NCBI GenBank assembly: GCA_958296125.1
Contig: OY282444.1
Span: 3,629,623 to 3,693,622, forward strand
Origin: an uncultured Poribacteria bacterium
GTDB taxonomy: Bacteria > Poribacteria > WGA-4E > PCPOR2b
Direction: 5' to 3'
Length of the DNA: 64,000 bases
The position numbers and the translations under genes are program-made. This document shows positions 55,020-63,684 of the stretch, piece by piece. How positions within the stretch are numbered: the first letter of the stretch is position 1; each line of letters begins with the position of its first letter. The notes beneath the pieces are model-generated. The model did not search any database. It saw nothing but the letters and a program-made list of their open reading frames with translations, and was not told where the DNA came from.

Positions 55020-56210
55020 CTATTGACGCGGGAAGAAGGTATTGATTCCAGCTTCGACATCATCGATCGGCTGGCCGTGCTGTTGTTCATAACTTTCGTG
55101 GATGTCGCGCTCGGTTTCGGTGAGATCGGTTAACGGGAAGGTCAAGGTGACTCGACTCTGTTTGGCGGACTCGCTCATGGCAATGTTCATCTCCTGATCT
55201 TGCCGTCCAAGTTGAGCACCATACTTCGGCTCGGTATTGTGGAGGACCGCATTCGCGAGACTCAACAGTTCGTCGGCAACCGGGATCTGTCCTTCGGTGA
55301 GCGCGTAGTGCCTTAGCGGGTTCTCCCATGTAATCAGTTGGTCGGGAAGTTCCAATTCAATCTTCTCAATCACCTCCGTCCCATCTACATCAATTGTCGT
55401 GCGTTTCGGTTGATAACCAATACTTTTCGCACCGTTCTCCAAATCTTCGGGCGGTACAACGTGGATCTCTTCGCCGACAATTGTTCCCTTGCTGCCGTCA
55501 ATCTGCGAAATACCGCCCTGCCCACGCCCTAGTGAGCGGGCATGAATGACATTGGAATAAACCATCAAGGCGGTTGCGTTGTTGTCAAACTCTAGAAAGC
55601 CGAACGTCCAGTTATCGCTCGTGTGGTGACGCTTCATGCGGTCAATGATTGGAATGACCGGCGTGGATTGGGTGATGCCGAGAATCGACTTTGGCTCTCC
55701 TTTCGCACGCAGCCGAAGCATACTCATGCCGTGATAACCGCCTTCGTAGAAAATCCGGTAGATTCGCCCCACTTCGCCTATCACGCCTGAATCAATTACA
55801 GCGGATAGAAAACGTTCTCGCGGCGCACGGTAGTAATTTTCTGCCACTTCCAGCTTGACGTTGTTTTTCTGTGCCACTGTAATCATGAGATCTGTCATCG
55901 GCAACGTCACGGCGATTGGCGTTTCGACGATGATATTCACACCGGCATCTGCCATAAAACAAGCGATGGCGTGGTGAGCGGTTCCGGGCACGGTGATATC
56001 CACGGCATCCAGTTTTTCATGTGCCACCAGATCTCGGACGTTGGTGTAGGGAGTCCCACCGTACTGATCGGCGTACTGTCTAGCGACCGCTTGGTCTATA
56101 TCACAGATTGCAACGAGGTTGTAGACATCTTTCAGTTTGGCAATCACAGGAAGGTGCGCTTGCCCACCGCGTCTGCCCGCACCAACCAGCGCAATATTTA
56201 ATTTTGACAT
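55020..56210 (-). CDS. Gfo/Idh/MocA family oxidoreductase
   Basis: A 396-aa NAD(P)-dependent dehydrogenase. It starts MSKLNIALVGAGRRGGQAHL with the Rossmann GxGxxG, followed by VAICDIDQAVARQYA, DAVDITVPGTAHH and the family EKP position replaced by ETPIAVT. AAGGAAG precedes the start. These enzymes oxidise sugars or inositols. It sits upstream of the DHDPS-family gene with a 161-base gap. Confidence 0.9.
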   Translation of the reverse strand: MSKLNIALVGAGRRGGQAHLPVIAKLKDVYNLVAICDIDQAVARQYADQYGGTPYTNVRDLVAHEKLDAVDITVPGTAHHAIACFMADAGVNIIVETPIAVTLPMTDLMITVAQKNNVKLEVAENYYRAPRERFLSAVIDSGVIGEVGRIYRIFYEGGYHGMSMLRLRAKGEPKSILGITQSTPVIPIIDRMKRHHTSDNWTFGFLEFDNNATALMVYSNVIHARSLGRGQGGISQIDGSKGTIVGEEIHVVPPEDLENGAKSIGYQPKRTTIDVDGTEVIEKIELELPDQLITWENPLRHYALTEGQIPVADELLSLANAVLHNTEPKYGAQLGRQDQEMNIAMSESAKQSRVTLTFPLTDLTETERDIHESYEQQHGQPIDDVEAGINTFFPRQ

Positions 56211-56263
56211 TTGTGGCTTCCTTATTGTTCCTTTACCCTAAGTTGTCTTCTGAACACCTAATG

Positions 56264-57193
56264 TCAGTTGTCTCTTTCAGGATTATATAGACGATAAATT
56301 CCATGTCCTACCCTCCAATAATATTTATGGTTGCTAGAATGATGACGATATGACGGGCTATTGGGGCATCCCGCCGCAATTTCAGGGTCCACATTCGTAA
56401 TTTTAAAGTCGGGATACTTCTCTAACTCTAAAATGTGATCTCGGACTTGTTTGATTGAAAATTCAAAGTTTGTATCTCCTTCCGTTAATTCCTGCACTGC
56501 TTCAAACACTATCTCCTTTACTGGCTTGTCACCCGACCATCGCGAACTCGACGAGGCAGTCAGCCTCGCAGCTTTAGGCGTGATAATGTCTTCACCTCCA
56601 ACTTTTGCTTCTGTATTGACAAGCCGTTCTCCCGATTCCGTTTGGAACATTGAAACCGTTAGACAGTTGATGTCCATACCATAGGAAATTCGGAGGAATC
56701 TGCAAACGCGCAATACCGAGTTCGGTATCTCTTCTGCTACAATGAATAAACGCAGCCTACGATTCAGTGCTGGCATTTCGACTTCAAACATTTCACTGAA
56801 AGTGTCTTGAAGCGTCATCTCTTTTTTAGTGTTCTGGAAGTAAGTTGCTGCTATCCCCTGAATCTGCTCATCTGAAAGTTCTTTTGCCCATGCTGCGTAT
56901 TCAAGCAGTTGCGCGACAACTTCCCTTGGAGCCTTGCTCCTTTTCAGTTCGACGATGACAAGGTTTCCATCGGAATCCACACCGAGCAAGTCAGGAATGA
57001 TAGTGCTTTCTTCGACGTTGGCCCTCGTTTGTTTACCAATCCAGAGGATGGGTTCTCCTTCGACAAGTGTCCATGGATTGCTTTCAAGCCAACTTTCTAA
57101 ATAGCTTTCAAGTTCGATATCAGTTTCTTTTGCAATGACGAGTTCGGCATTGTGCAGATTGTCGCCTTCTTCATTCAATTGAAAAATAGCCAT
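56264..57193 (-). CDS. PD-(D/E)xK nuclease-like protein (NucS/DUF91-type domain)
   Basis: A 309-aa protein; the ATG at 57193 (MAIFQLNEEG) has GGAG six bases upstream. Residues about 20-115 show ESWLESNPWTLVEGEPILWI, PDLLGVDSDGNLVIVELKRS and EVVAQLLEYAAWAKEL: the D...ELK core of PD-(D/E)xK nucleases, close to the NucS/DUF91 branch. The C-terminal part (about 200-309) is a separate domain with a possible RHHSSNHKYYWR basic motif. Canonical NucS has a different N-terminal DNA-binding domain, so this is a distinct architecture. Role may be repair or defence. Confidence 0.65.
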   Translation of the reverse strand: MAIFQLNEEGDNLHNAELVIAKETDIELESYLESWLESNPWTLVEGEPILWIGKQTRANVEESTIIPDLLGVDSDGNLVIVELKRSKAPREVVAQLLEYAAWAKELSDEQIQGIAATYFQNTKKEMTLQDTFSEMFEVEMPALNRRLRLFIVAEEIPNSVLRVCRFLRISYGMDINCLTVSMFQTESGERLVNTEAKVGGEDIITPKAARLTASSSSRWSGDKPVKEIVFEAVQELTEGDTNFEFSIKQVRDHILELEKYPDFKITNVDPEIAAGCPNSPSYRHHSSNHKYYWRVGHGIYRLYNPERDN

Positions 57194-57286
57194 CGTGTTC
57201 TCCATCGTGTTCTAAAGTGATGTGTAACAAATTCGCTTCGGGGAGTTGTTGATATTTTACAGTGCGAATGTCTAGATTCACTTCTT

Positions 57287-57718
57287 TTATTCGGGCATAT
57301 CAATGACCACATACCGCTGATCGACGGATACAGAGTAGGTCTCGGCGGTGTACGGTCCCTTTTGCAGCCCTGATGCCACGGTAGCCCCGTCCTCTACCTC
57401 CACCGGATACTTTCTAACACGCCTCTGTGCAGGGTTCCACCACGACTGCCCCGTTTTGATATCGAACTCCCAGCCGTGCCAGACGCAGCGCAGGATTTCG
57501 CCTTTACGGGTATATTTGTATTCACCGGGCACATTAGACTCAAGGAGGCCTGTCAGCCGCCCCTCGCATAGGGGAGCTCCCTGATGGGGACAGATGTTCC
57601 GCACGGCATAAAACTCGCCATCAATATTAAAAACGCCGAGCGACCGTCCTTCAAGTTCGACGATTTTGCGTTCACCCGGCGGAATTTCATCTACAGTTGC
57701 GACTACATGTTTTGCCAT
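57287..57718 (-). CDS. Rieske [2Fe-2S] protein
   Basis: A 143-aa ferredoxin-like Rieske protein with both cluster motifs: C43-P-H45 in NICPHQGAPL and C78-V-W-H81 in CVWHGWEF. No signal peptide, so it is soluble. It may pass electrons to an oxygenase or act with the amidohydrolases downstream, as in aromatic-degradation clusters. It lies on the same strand as, and 114 bases from, an amidohydrolase gene; it is upstream neither in frame nor overlapping. Confidence 0.93.
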   Translation of the reverse strand: MAKHVVATVDEIPPGERKIVELEGRSLGVFNIDGEFYAVRNICPHQGAPLCEGRLTGLLESNVPGEYKYTRKGEILRCVWHGWEFDIKTGQSWWNPAQRRVRKYPVEVEDGATVASGLQKGPYTAETYSVSVDQRYVVIDMPE

Positions 57719-57831
57719 AGGATTCTATCGTATTGCACGAAATGTAGTATCAGGTCAGGGGTTCAGATTTCACAAAACTCCTGCGTGCTTTTACTCATGA
57801 ACCCCTGAACGGTTTGTTGATTTGCAGATTT

Positions 57832-58893
57832 CTACAATTTATACAGCTCGCGCGCGTTATCCGCCATAATCCGTCGCCTTACGTCCGGTGCAAGACTTGT
57901 TGGGAAAGCGCGATCAGGCGCATCGAAGTCCCAATGCGGATAATCGGTTGCGAACATCAGTCTCTCCTGTGCGTTGAGCTGCTCTAGCAGCAGGTCGAAA
58001 TACTCCCGTTTGGGAGGCTCCTCCACCGGCTGCGAGCTGAGCCAGAAATGCTCCTTCATATACTCTGATGGCAGCTTTTTCAGATCCGGGACCTCCTCTT
58101 TCAGTTTATTCCAACTCTGATCGAGCCGCCACATCAACGGCGGGAACCAAGCAAAGCCCCCTTCAATCAAGACAAACTTGAGTGTGGGGAAACGTTCAAA
58201 AACGCCTTCACAAACGAGACTGATCACCTGTGTCTGGAACGCTTGCGGCATACCGCCGTGGTCCTCGATGTAGTAGGAGGGCGAACCTGCGCCGGTGATT
58301 GGACCGGCACCGACACCACCGAAGTGGATGCCAATCGGGAGATCATAGCGCGTTGCGGCTTCGTAGATTTTCCAATACTTTCGCCGTCCCAAGGGTTCGT
58401 CCGTGCGGGCAATCAACAACACCTGCACAAAGTTCGGATCTTCACCCCGCCGGTCAATCTCCTCTGCTGCCAATTCCCCGTCTTCATAAGGGACAACAAT
58501 TGATGCCTTCAGGCGTGGTTCGGGTGCCGTCCACTCTTCGACCTGCCAATCATTAATCGCTCGTGCGATTGCCGCGACGTATTCCAAATTGAGTCCGCTG
58601 CCACCCATGAGCGGATTCAGAATCCCGTATTCAAAATCCCAAGCGTCGAGCAATTGCTCCTGCATAAAAGCAAGGTCCGCACCCGGTGCAAGCCCGGATG
58701 GGGGCCAGGCATCGTGCCGAGCCGCATGAGGCATCCCCCGCGGATAAGCGGATCCAGCATGTCCACGCCCACCGATCATCTCCTGATGCTTGCGCCAGCG
58801 TTCAGAGAGGTATGGATGCAGCGATTCCGACGATGGGAGGTTGTTGTGAATATCAGTGTCAATGACAGGGACTTTTTCCCGTGTGCTTTTCAT
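57832..58893 (-). CDS. Amidohydrolase family 2 metal-dependent hydrolase/decarboxylase
   Basis: A 353-aa TIM-barrel enzyme; AAAGGAG seven bases before the ATG at 58893. It has the N-terminal metal motif VIDTDIHNN (DxH variant), GIHFGGV, LKFVLIEGGFAW and the C-terminal metal Asp in MFATDYPHWDFD. The family includes ACMSD-like decarboxylases and related hydrolases. It is a paralogue of the gene at 59167-60249, which shares the PYLxxxW, IEGGF and TDYPHW segments. Confidence 0.88.
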   Translation of the reverse strand: MKSTREKVPVIDTDIHNNLPSSESLHPYLSERWRKHQEMIGGRGHAGSAYPRGMPHAARHDAWPPSGLAPGADLAFMQEQLLDAWDFEYGILNPLMGGSGLNLEYVAAIARAINDWQVEEWTAPEPRLKASIVVPYEDGELAAEEIDRRGEDPNFVQVLLIARTDEPLGRRKYWKIYEAATRYDLPIGIHFGGVGAGPITGAGSPSYYIEDHGGMPQAFQTQVISLVCEGVFERFPTLKFVLIEGGFAWFPPLMWRLDQSWNKLKEEVPDLKKLPSEYMKEHFWLSSQPVEEPPKREYFDLLLEQLNAQERLMFATDYPHWDFDAPDRAFPTSLAPDVRRRIMADNARELYKL

Positions 58894-59166
58894 CAAAAAA
58901 CTCCTTTAGGTGTGGAAACCCAAGTAAGGAACGTGAAGTGTATTCCCGACTTGGAAGAAAACACCCGCCCTAGCATTTTTTCTTGTAACCGTGCGGGTTT
59001 TGTAATATACTATGCTTATAGCTCGATGACTAAGGAAAACGCTCGTTTTCGCTCGCCTCGGGTCGTGATAGACCCAAGGCGAGTTGTCTGAGGTTTCGCG
59101 TGGAAGTTGAGTGATTAGAATCGCCGATTCGATGAAACTTGCTTCTAAAGGTAATCCTGATACATT

Positions 59167-60249
59167 TTACAGTTGATAAAACTCCCGCGCATTTTCTGCC
59201 AGAATCTTCTTCATCAGCGATTCCGGCAATCCCATCGGCAGGGCTTCCTCCGGGGAATCAAATTGCCAGTGTGGATAATCGGTTGAAAACATCAGCATAT
59301 CGTCCGAATCAAGCTGACCAATCATCCGAAGGAACTGCTTGGGATCTGGCGGTGTGTCCATTGGTTGAAGCGTGAAACGGAGGTGTTCGCGCATGTATTC
59401 CGACGGTAGACGTTTGATCCACGGCGTATTGTGGCGCAGGCCTCGCCATTCCTTATCAATCCGCCACATGACTGATGGGAGCCACGTGAAGCCGCCTTCG
59501 ATTAAGGCTACTCGCAGATCTGGAAACCGGTCGAATGCACCTTCCGTAACCAAGCTAATGACCTGGGCTTGGAAAACCTGCCCCATACCGGCGTACTCCT
59601 CCAAATAGGTTGAAAACCAACCGCTTGGACTTGGAGGGATGCCCGCAGCCCCACCGTAATGGATACCAATCACGAGGTTATGGCGGACAGCAGCTTCAAA
59701 AATCGGGTCATAGTGTCGCTTTCCATAAGGCATCAGCGAGCGCACCGGCAATAGTACCTGCACAAAGCCAGGGTAGTCGCCCATGCGTTCAATCTCTTGC
59801 GCTGCTGATAGTGGATTTTGGCTCGAAACAACCAGTGAGGCGCGCAGCCGTGGCTCTGGGTCAAGCCAGTGTTCAACCTGCCAGTCGTTAGTTGCAGAAG
59901 CGAGTGCCGCTGCCAGATATTCATTATGGACGGTTTGCACCCAATACGCGCAGTTCAAGATGCCGTAGTCCGCTTCCCAGAAATCGAGCGTCTGCTCCCG
60001 CAGCAACTCCAAATCTGATCCCGGCGGTCCGTCTGAAGGTTTCGTGTCTAGAAGTGCTGATGTCGGCGCGCCCCCTGGATAGTCCCCCATTTCAGGTCCC
60101 CCGAACCCGGAGGTGCTACAATACTCAACCCAAAAGTCCGGTAGGTATGGATAAAGGGTTCCCAGCGACGGTACGCGATTATGGATATCACAGTCAATCA
60201 ATGGAAGATCTGACCGAATAAAGCTCGGTTTTGTATCCCATGTCTCCAT
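59167..60249 (-). CDS. Amidohydrolase family 2 metal-dependent hydrolase (paralogue)
   Basis: A 360-aa enzyme of the same family as the preceding one. It has LIDCDIHNRVPS, GIHYGGAAG, LRVALIEGGFTWLPSVMWRID and MFSTDYPHWQFD. GGAGAAAG precedes METWDTKPSF. The pair is separated by about 270 bases and probably arose by duplication. Substrates unknown. Confidence 0.88.
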   Translation of the reverse strand: METWDTKPSFIRSDLPLIDCDIHNRVPSLGTLYPYLPDFWVEYCSTSGFGGPEMGDYPGGAPTSALLDTKPSDGPPGSDLELLREQTLDFWEADYGILNCAYWVQTVHNEYLAAALASATNDWQVEHWLDPEPRLRASLVVSSQNPLSAAQEIERMGDYPGFVQVLLPVRSLMPYGKRHYDPIFEAAVRHNLVIGIHYGGAAGIPPSPSGWFSTYLEEYAGMGQVFQAQVISLVTEGAFDRFPDLRVALIEGGFTWLPSVMWRIDKEWRGLRHNTPWIKRLPSEYMREHLRFTLQPMDTPPDPKQFLRMIGQLDSDDMLMFSTDYPHWQFDSPEEALPMGLPESLMKKILAENAREFYQL

Positions 60250-60454
60250 GGCTTTCTCCTAGTACAATTGTAAGGTCTTTTATAGGATACACATCTAGAA
60301 CCTTTTTGTCAATAGGAAGTTTCGCTGTATTGGTGGTTTGAGTTATTTTCCGACGGAAGCAATTTTCCATACACAACGGCATCGGGTATAGAAATTGACA
60401 ACTTTAATTCCCTGGGTTATCATTCGTTCCATATTCACTTGAGGAGAAATGGAA

Positions 60455-61087
60455 ATGATCAACGTTTTTGAAAAAATGGAAGCCCTCAAAGCCCAAGCGG
60501 TCGTCTGCACTGACTGTGGATTGGCGGACACCCGATTGAACGTCGTTTTTGGCAACGGTGATCCTACCTCCAAATTCGTTATTGTTGCTGAGGGGCCATC
60601 GGCGACGGATGAACATACGCTAATCCCATTTTCAGGACCATCGGGCGTTATGCTCGACGAAGTGCTTCATGCAAACGACTTAGCTCGTGACGAAATCTGG
60701 ATAACGAACGTCATCAGATGCCGCGCCGCTGTCCGAGAAGGGCACGTCGTAAAAAACCGCCCGCCGAAAGCCGGGGAGATTAAGGCCTGCTCAAAATGGC
60801 TCGACGGAGAGCTCACGTTGATTAGCCCCTCGGTCATCGTCTGTATGGGAAGCCCCGCTGCCAATACGCTCATCCACAAAGGCTTTCGCATGACCGAAGA
60901 ACGAGGCGAATGGTTTACAGATACACTTTACGCCCCATTTGTCTTGGCGACCTATAACCCGGCATTTGTGTTGAGGCAGGAAGGCGAAGCGTATACGCGT
61001 GCCCGGCAAGCTCTGATTGATGATATAGCCGAAGCGAAGCGTAAACTGTCAGAAGCCCCTGAGGCCCCGAAGTTGACCCTATTCTAA
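60455..61087 (+). CDS. Uracil-DNA glycosylase family 4-like protein
   Basis: A 210-aa iron-sulfur DNA glycosylase-like protein. GAGGAG is eight bases before the ATG at 60455 (MINVFEKMEALKAQ). Likely cluster ligands are C18, C21, C89 and C112. Motif A is diverged (VIVAEGPSATDEHTLIPFSG where family 4 has GEGPGEQED..PFVG). Motif B reads TYNPAFVLR instead of HPAxLLR, so the catalytic histidine is an asparagine. It may repair a different base or be altered in activity. Confidence 0.8.
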   Translation: MINVFEKMEALKAQAVVCTDCGLADTRLNVVFGNGDPTSKFVIVAEGPSATDEHTLIPFSGPSGVMLDEVLHANDLARDEIWITNVIRCRAAVREGHVVKNRPPKAGEIKACSKWLDGELTLISPSVIVCMGSPAANTLIHKGFRMTEERGEWFTDTLYAPFVLATYNPAFVLRQEGEAYTRARQALIDDIAEAKRKLSEAPEAPKLTLF

Positions 61088-61122
61088 ATTTGGCTAATAT
61101 TGAACAATCCCATTTTTATCTC

Positions 61123-62058
61123 TCAAATGGGTGGTTCAAGGTTTAGCCCAATATCCCGCAAGATACTCTTTTTCATCTTGCAGACCATCGTATACGCTGG
61201 ATCATAGACATTGCCCATATCATACTCCACACACTGACCCAGCAGGATGTGGGGTGCGTTGCCTTCCAAGCCGAGTTCATTCAGCCAACGGACCATCTCT
61301 GTCGTTGCGTGTTGCACCGCCTGATCCAAGGGACGTGCATTTCCAGCCGTTAGGATATAGTCGTTATTTTCCGCTCGGGGCCAACCGATCTCTTTGCCTT
61401 TGATTACGTTGACCGTAAACTGCACATCAAACGAGATCTCAATCCCGGTTCCGACAATCTCGCCGTCGCCTTGTATAGCATGTCCATCCCCAATGTGGAA
61501 CAGGGCACCATCCACAAAGACGGGTAAATAAACGGTGACACCTTCACAAAAACCGCGGTAGTCCATGTTCCCGCCGTGTGTTGAAGAGGTCGCCGTGGAG
61601 ATTGCCTGCCTACGCGGGGGGGCGACACCAAAACACCCTGCCATCGGCTCTAGCGGCAGTGTGAGCCTACCGAGGCTCGTTTCCGGTGAAACGAGGGTCG
61701 CTGTCCATTTGTCTAGATCAATTTCCCAATCTCCTCTGCCGCTCTCCGGCAGATTGGACGCTACATATTGTGCGTCGAGGACGTGCGGGGCAATCACCGT
61801 TGAGGTCCGTCCCATCTTGCGATTGGGAACCAGGCGATCAAAGTGGACGACAAGTGTATCTCCCGATGCTGCATCGCTAATATAAAAAGGACCCGTCTGC
61901 GGATTTCCCCCTTCAGTGACCTGTTCCCCGGCAGCATCAACCCCACCGGCATCAACGGTTGTTGTGACAACGGTATCGCCACTATCAATGTGGAGCACCG
62001 GTTCGTGTGCCCCGATTGCGATGTGGTAAACGGTCGGTTCAAAGTGATGTATTGCCAT
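61123..62058 (-). CDS. Acetamidase/formamidase family protein
   Basis: A 311-aa enzyme that hydrolyses short amides to ammonia and acids. It starts MAIHHFEPTVYHIAIGAHEP with the family GDTVVTTTVDAGG and GPFYISDAASGDTLVV, then GGNMDYRGFCEGVTVYLPV and GDGHAIQGDGEI (metal/active site region). Length matches AmdA/FmdA. It ends convergently with the glycosylase gene. Confidence 0.93.
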   Translation of the reverse strand: MAIHHFEPTVYHIAIGAHEPVLHIDSGDTVVTTTVDAGGVDAAGEQVTEGGNPQTGPFYISDAASGDTLVVHFDRLVPNRKMGRTSTVIAPHVLDAQYVASNLPESGRGDWEIDLDKWTATLVSPETSLGRLTLPLEPMAGCFGVAPPRRQAISTATSSTHGGNMDYRGFCEGVTVYLPVFVDGALFHIGDGHAIQGDGEIVGTGIEISFDVQFTVNVIKGKEIGWPRAENNDYILTAGNARPLDQAVQHATTEMVRWLNELGLEGNAPHILLGQCVEYDMGNVYDPAYTMVCKMKKSILRDIGLNLEPPI

Positions 62059-62149
62059 GGATCCCTCCTCTATTATCCGTATTTGAGTTGGTTACTTAAA
62101 AGCGGGTTGTTTCGGTTCTGGCAGTTTTGGGGGTAGCTAATCTCCGAAT

Positions 62150-63634
62150 TCATGGGTAACCTCCTTGTTTTTGTCTTGGCCATGAAAGTTTTGGAGATAA
62201 CAAAGCTGCCGCAAAAAAGCAGCAATATACTCGTGCCATTTTTGTCCTTTCATCCATCCTCTGTGGATGGGCGATTAGGTGACGTTGCGTTCTTATGACA
62301 TCGGCGAGAGGAACATCATATTTATCAAATGTACCATACAGACTATACTCTACACGATAATCTGTATGACTCCGAATGAGGTCGTAAAAGGGCGATTGGG
62401 GATCCTGATCTGTTCCCAACCCCCTTTTAAGCCATTCGTGTAGGGTAATAGGGAGATCGCTATCAATAACGAGATTGCTGAAATCTATTTCAAACGCTAC
62501 TGGATTATCTCTTGTGGCTTTTACGGCGATATCTCTGATATTCTTGTTGTGGTATGAAGGAAATTTCCTTTTCAGCTGTTCATACTTGTCGCTGATCGAT
62601 TGAATTTCGTCGTCTTTAGTTCTTATGCTCTCAGTATGGGTGTTGATTTCTCCTCGAAGTTGATCGATTTGCCTTTTCAACTCGGCATTCTCTCCATTTT
62701 TGTTACGGCTTTCGGCTTGAAGTGATTTAATGTCGTCATCTTTAGTCAAGATTATTTCCTCTTTTTCTGACAAAGTTTTATTAAGGTTGCCAATAGTTGT
62801 CTCGTGGGTGTTGACTTGCTTATCAAGTTCACGATTGCTCCTATTCAACCCATCCTTCTCTCTATCTCTTTCACCGATTGCGTCGTTGAGTGATTGAATT
62901 TCGCCCTCTTTTTCTGACACAGTTTGATGAAGATTGTCACCGATTGTCTCATGGGTGTTGATTTCTCCCTCAAGTCGAGCGATTCGCGTTTTCAACTCGT
63001 TATTTTCTCTATATCTTTCACCGGTCGCGTCGTTGATCGATTGAATTTCGCCCTCTTTTTCTGACACAGTTTGACGAAGATTGTCGAGGGTTGTCGCGTG
63101 GGTGTTAATTGCTTCCTCAAGTTGATCGGTTCGTCTTTTCAACTCGTCATTTTCTCTGAGCAATCGAGTGTTGTCGTCTTTAGTCAATTTCAATTCATGC
63201 AAAGTGTTACCAAAAAGGCTGGCAATATCTTCTTGCAGGTGGGATTCCTCAACCGGTTCTGGCGCGAGATTGATTACACGGTCTGTCTGCCCTTCGCTTT
63301 CCCAGATTATGTTAATAATTCCTTCCAAAATCGCGCGATAGGTCTGCTCGCCACCCGGCTCCGGTGAATGGAGGGCGACATCATTTTCCAAGCTATAGCT
63401 TGGCAGTCTTCTAAGTCGGCCCTGCTCATTGCGATACTCTGCTCTCATCTCATCAGTAAATCGTTCACGAAATTCTTCCCAATCGATTTCGTTGGATTGC
63501 CACTGTGCAAGCAACCTCTGTGATGGTGCCAATTCCGGAATATTCTGCATAGATGGAACTTCCTCGTGACAGATTGCAAATTTTTGCTCCGTTGGACTGG
63601 CTTCGGCGTTTTCAATAGAATTCAGATATAACAT
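62150..63634 (-). CDS. Long coiled-coil protein with internal repeats
   Basis: A 494-aa protein of no known family. Residues about 155-360 are a continuous coiled coil with four or five copies of a unit of about 55 residues (core RLEGEINTHETIGDNLHQTV then SEKEGEIQSLNDAIGE), also visible as repeated DNA. An N-terminal part has a WEEFRERFTDEMRAEYR segment resembling the end of DUF488. The C-terminal 130 residues form a separate globular domain (DLIRSHTDYRVEYSLYGTFD). A possible later start is MQNIPELAPS. It may be structural or a scaffold. Confidence 0.6.
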   Translation of the reverse strand: MLYLNSIENAEASPTEQKFAICHEEVPSMQNIPELAPSQRLLAQWQSNEIDWEEFRERFTDEMRAEYRNEQGRLRRLPSYSLENDVALHSPEPGGEQTYRAILEGIINIIWESEGQTDRVINLAPEPVEESHLQEDIASLFGNTLHELKLTKDDNTRLLRENDELKRRTDQLEEAINTHATTLDNLRQTVSEKEGEIQSINDATGERYRENNELKTRIARLEGEINTHETIGDNLHQTVSEKEGEIQSLNDAIGERDREKDGLNRSNRELDKQVNTHETTIGNLNKTLSEKEEIILTKDDDIKSLQAESRNKNGENAELKRQIDQLRGEINTHTESIRTKDDEIQSISDKYEQLKRKFPSYHNKNIRDIAVKATRDNPVAFEIDFSNLVIDSDLPITLHEWLKRGLGTDQDPQSPFYDLIRSHTDYRVEYSLYGTFDKYDVPLADVIRTQRHLIAHPQRMDERTKMARVYCCFFAAALLSPKLSWPRQKQGGYP

Positions 63635-63684
63635 GATGTATCCTCCTTGCTGTTGTTTGGAAGGTAAACCCAGTGCTTCCCTTC

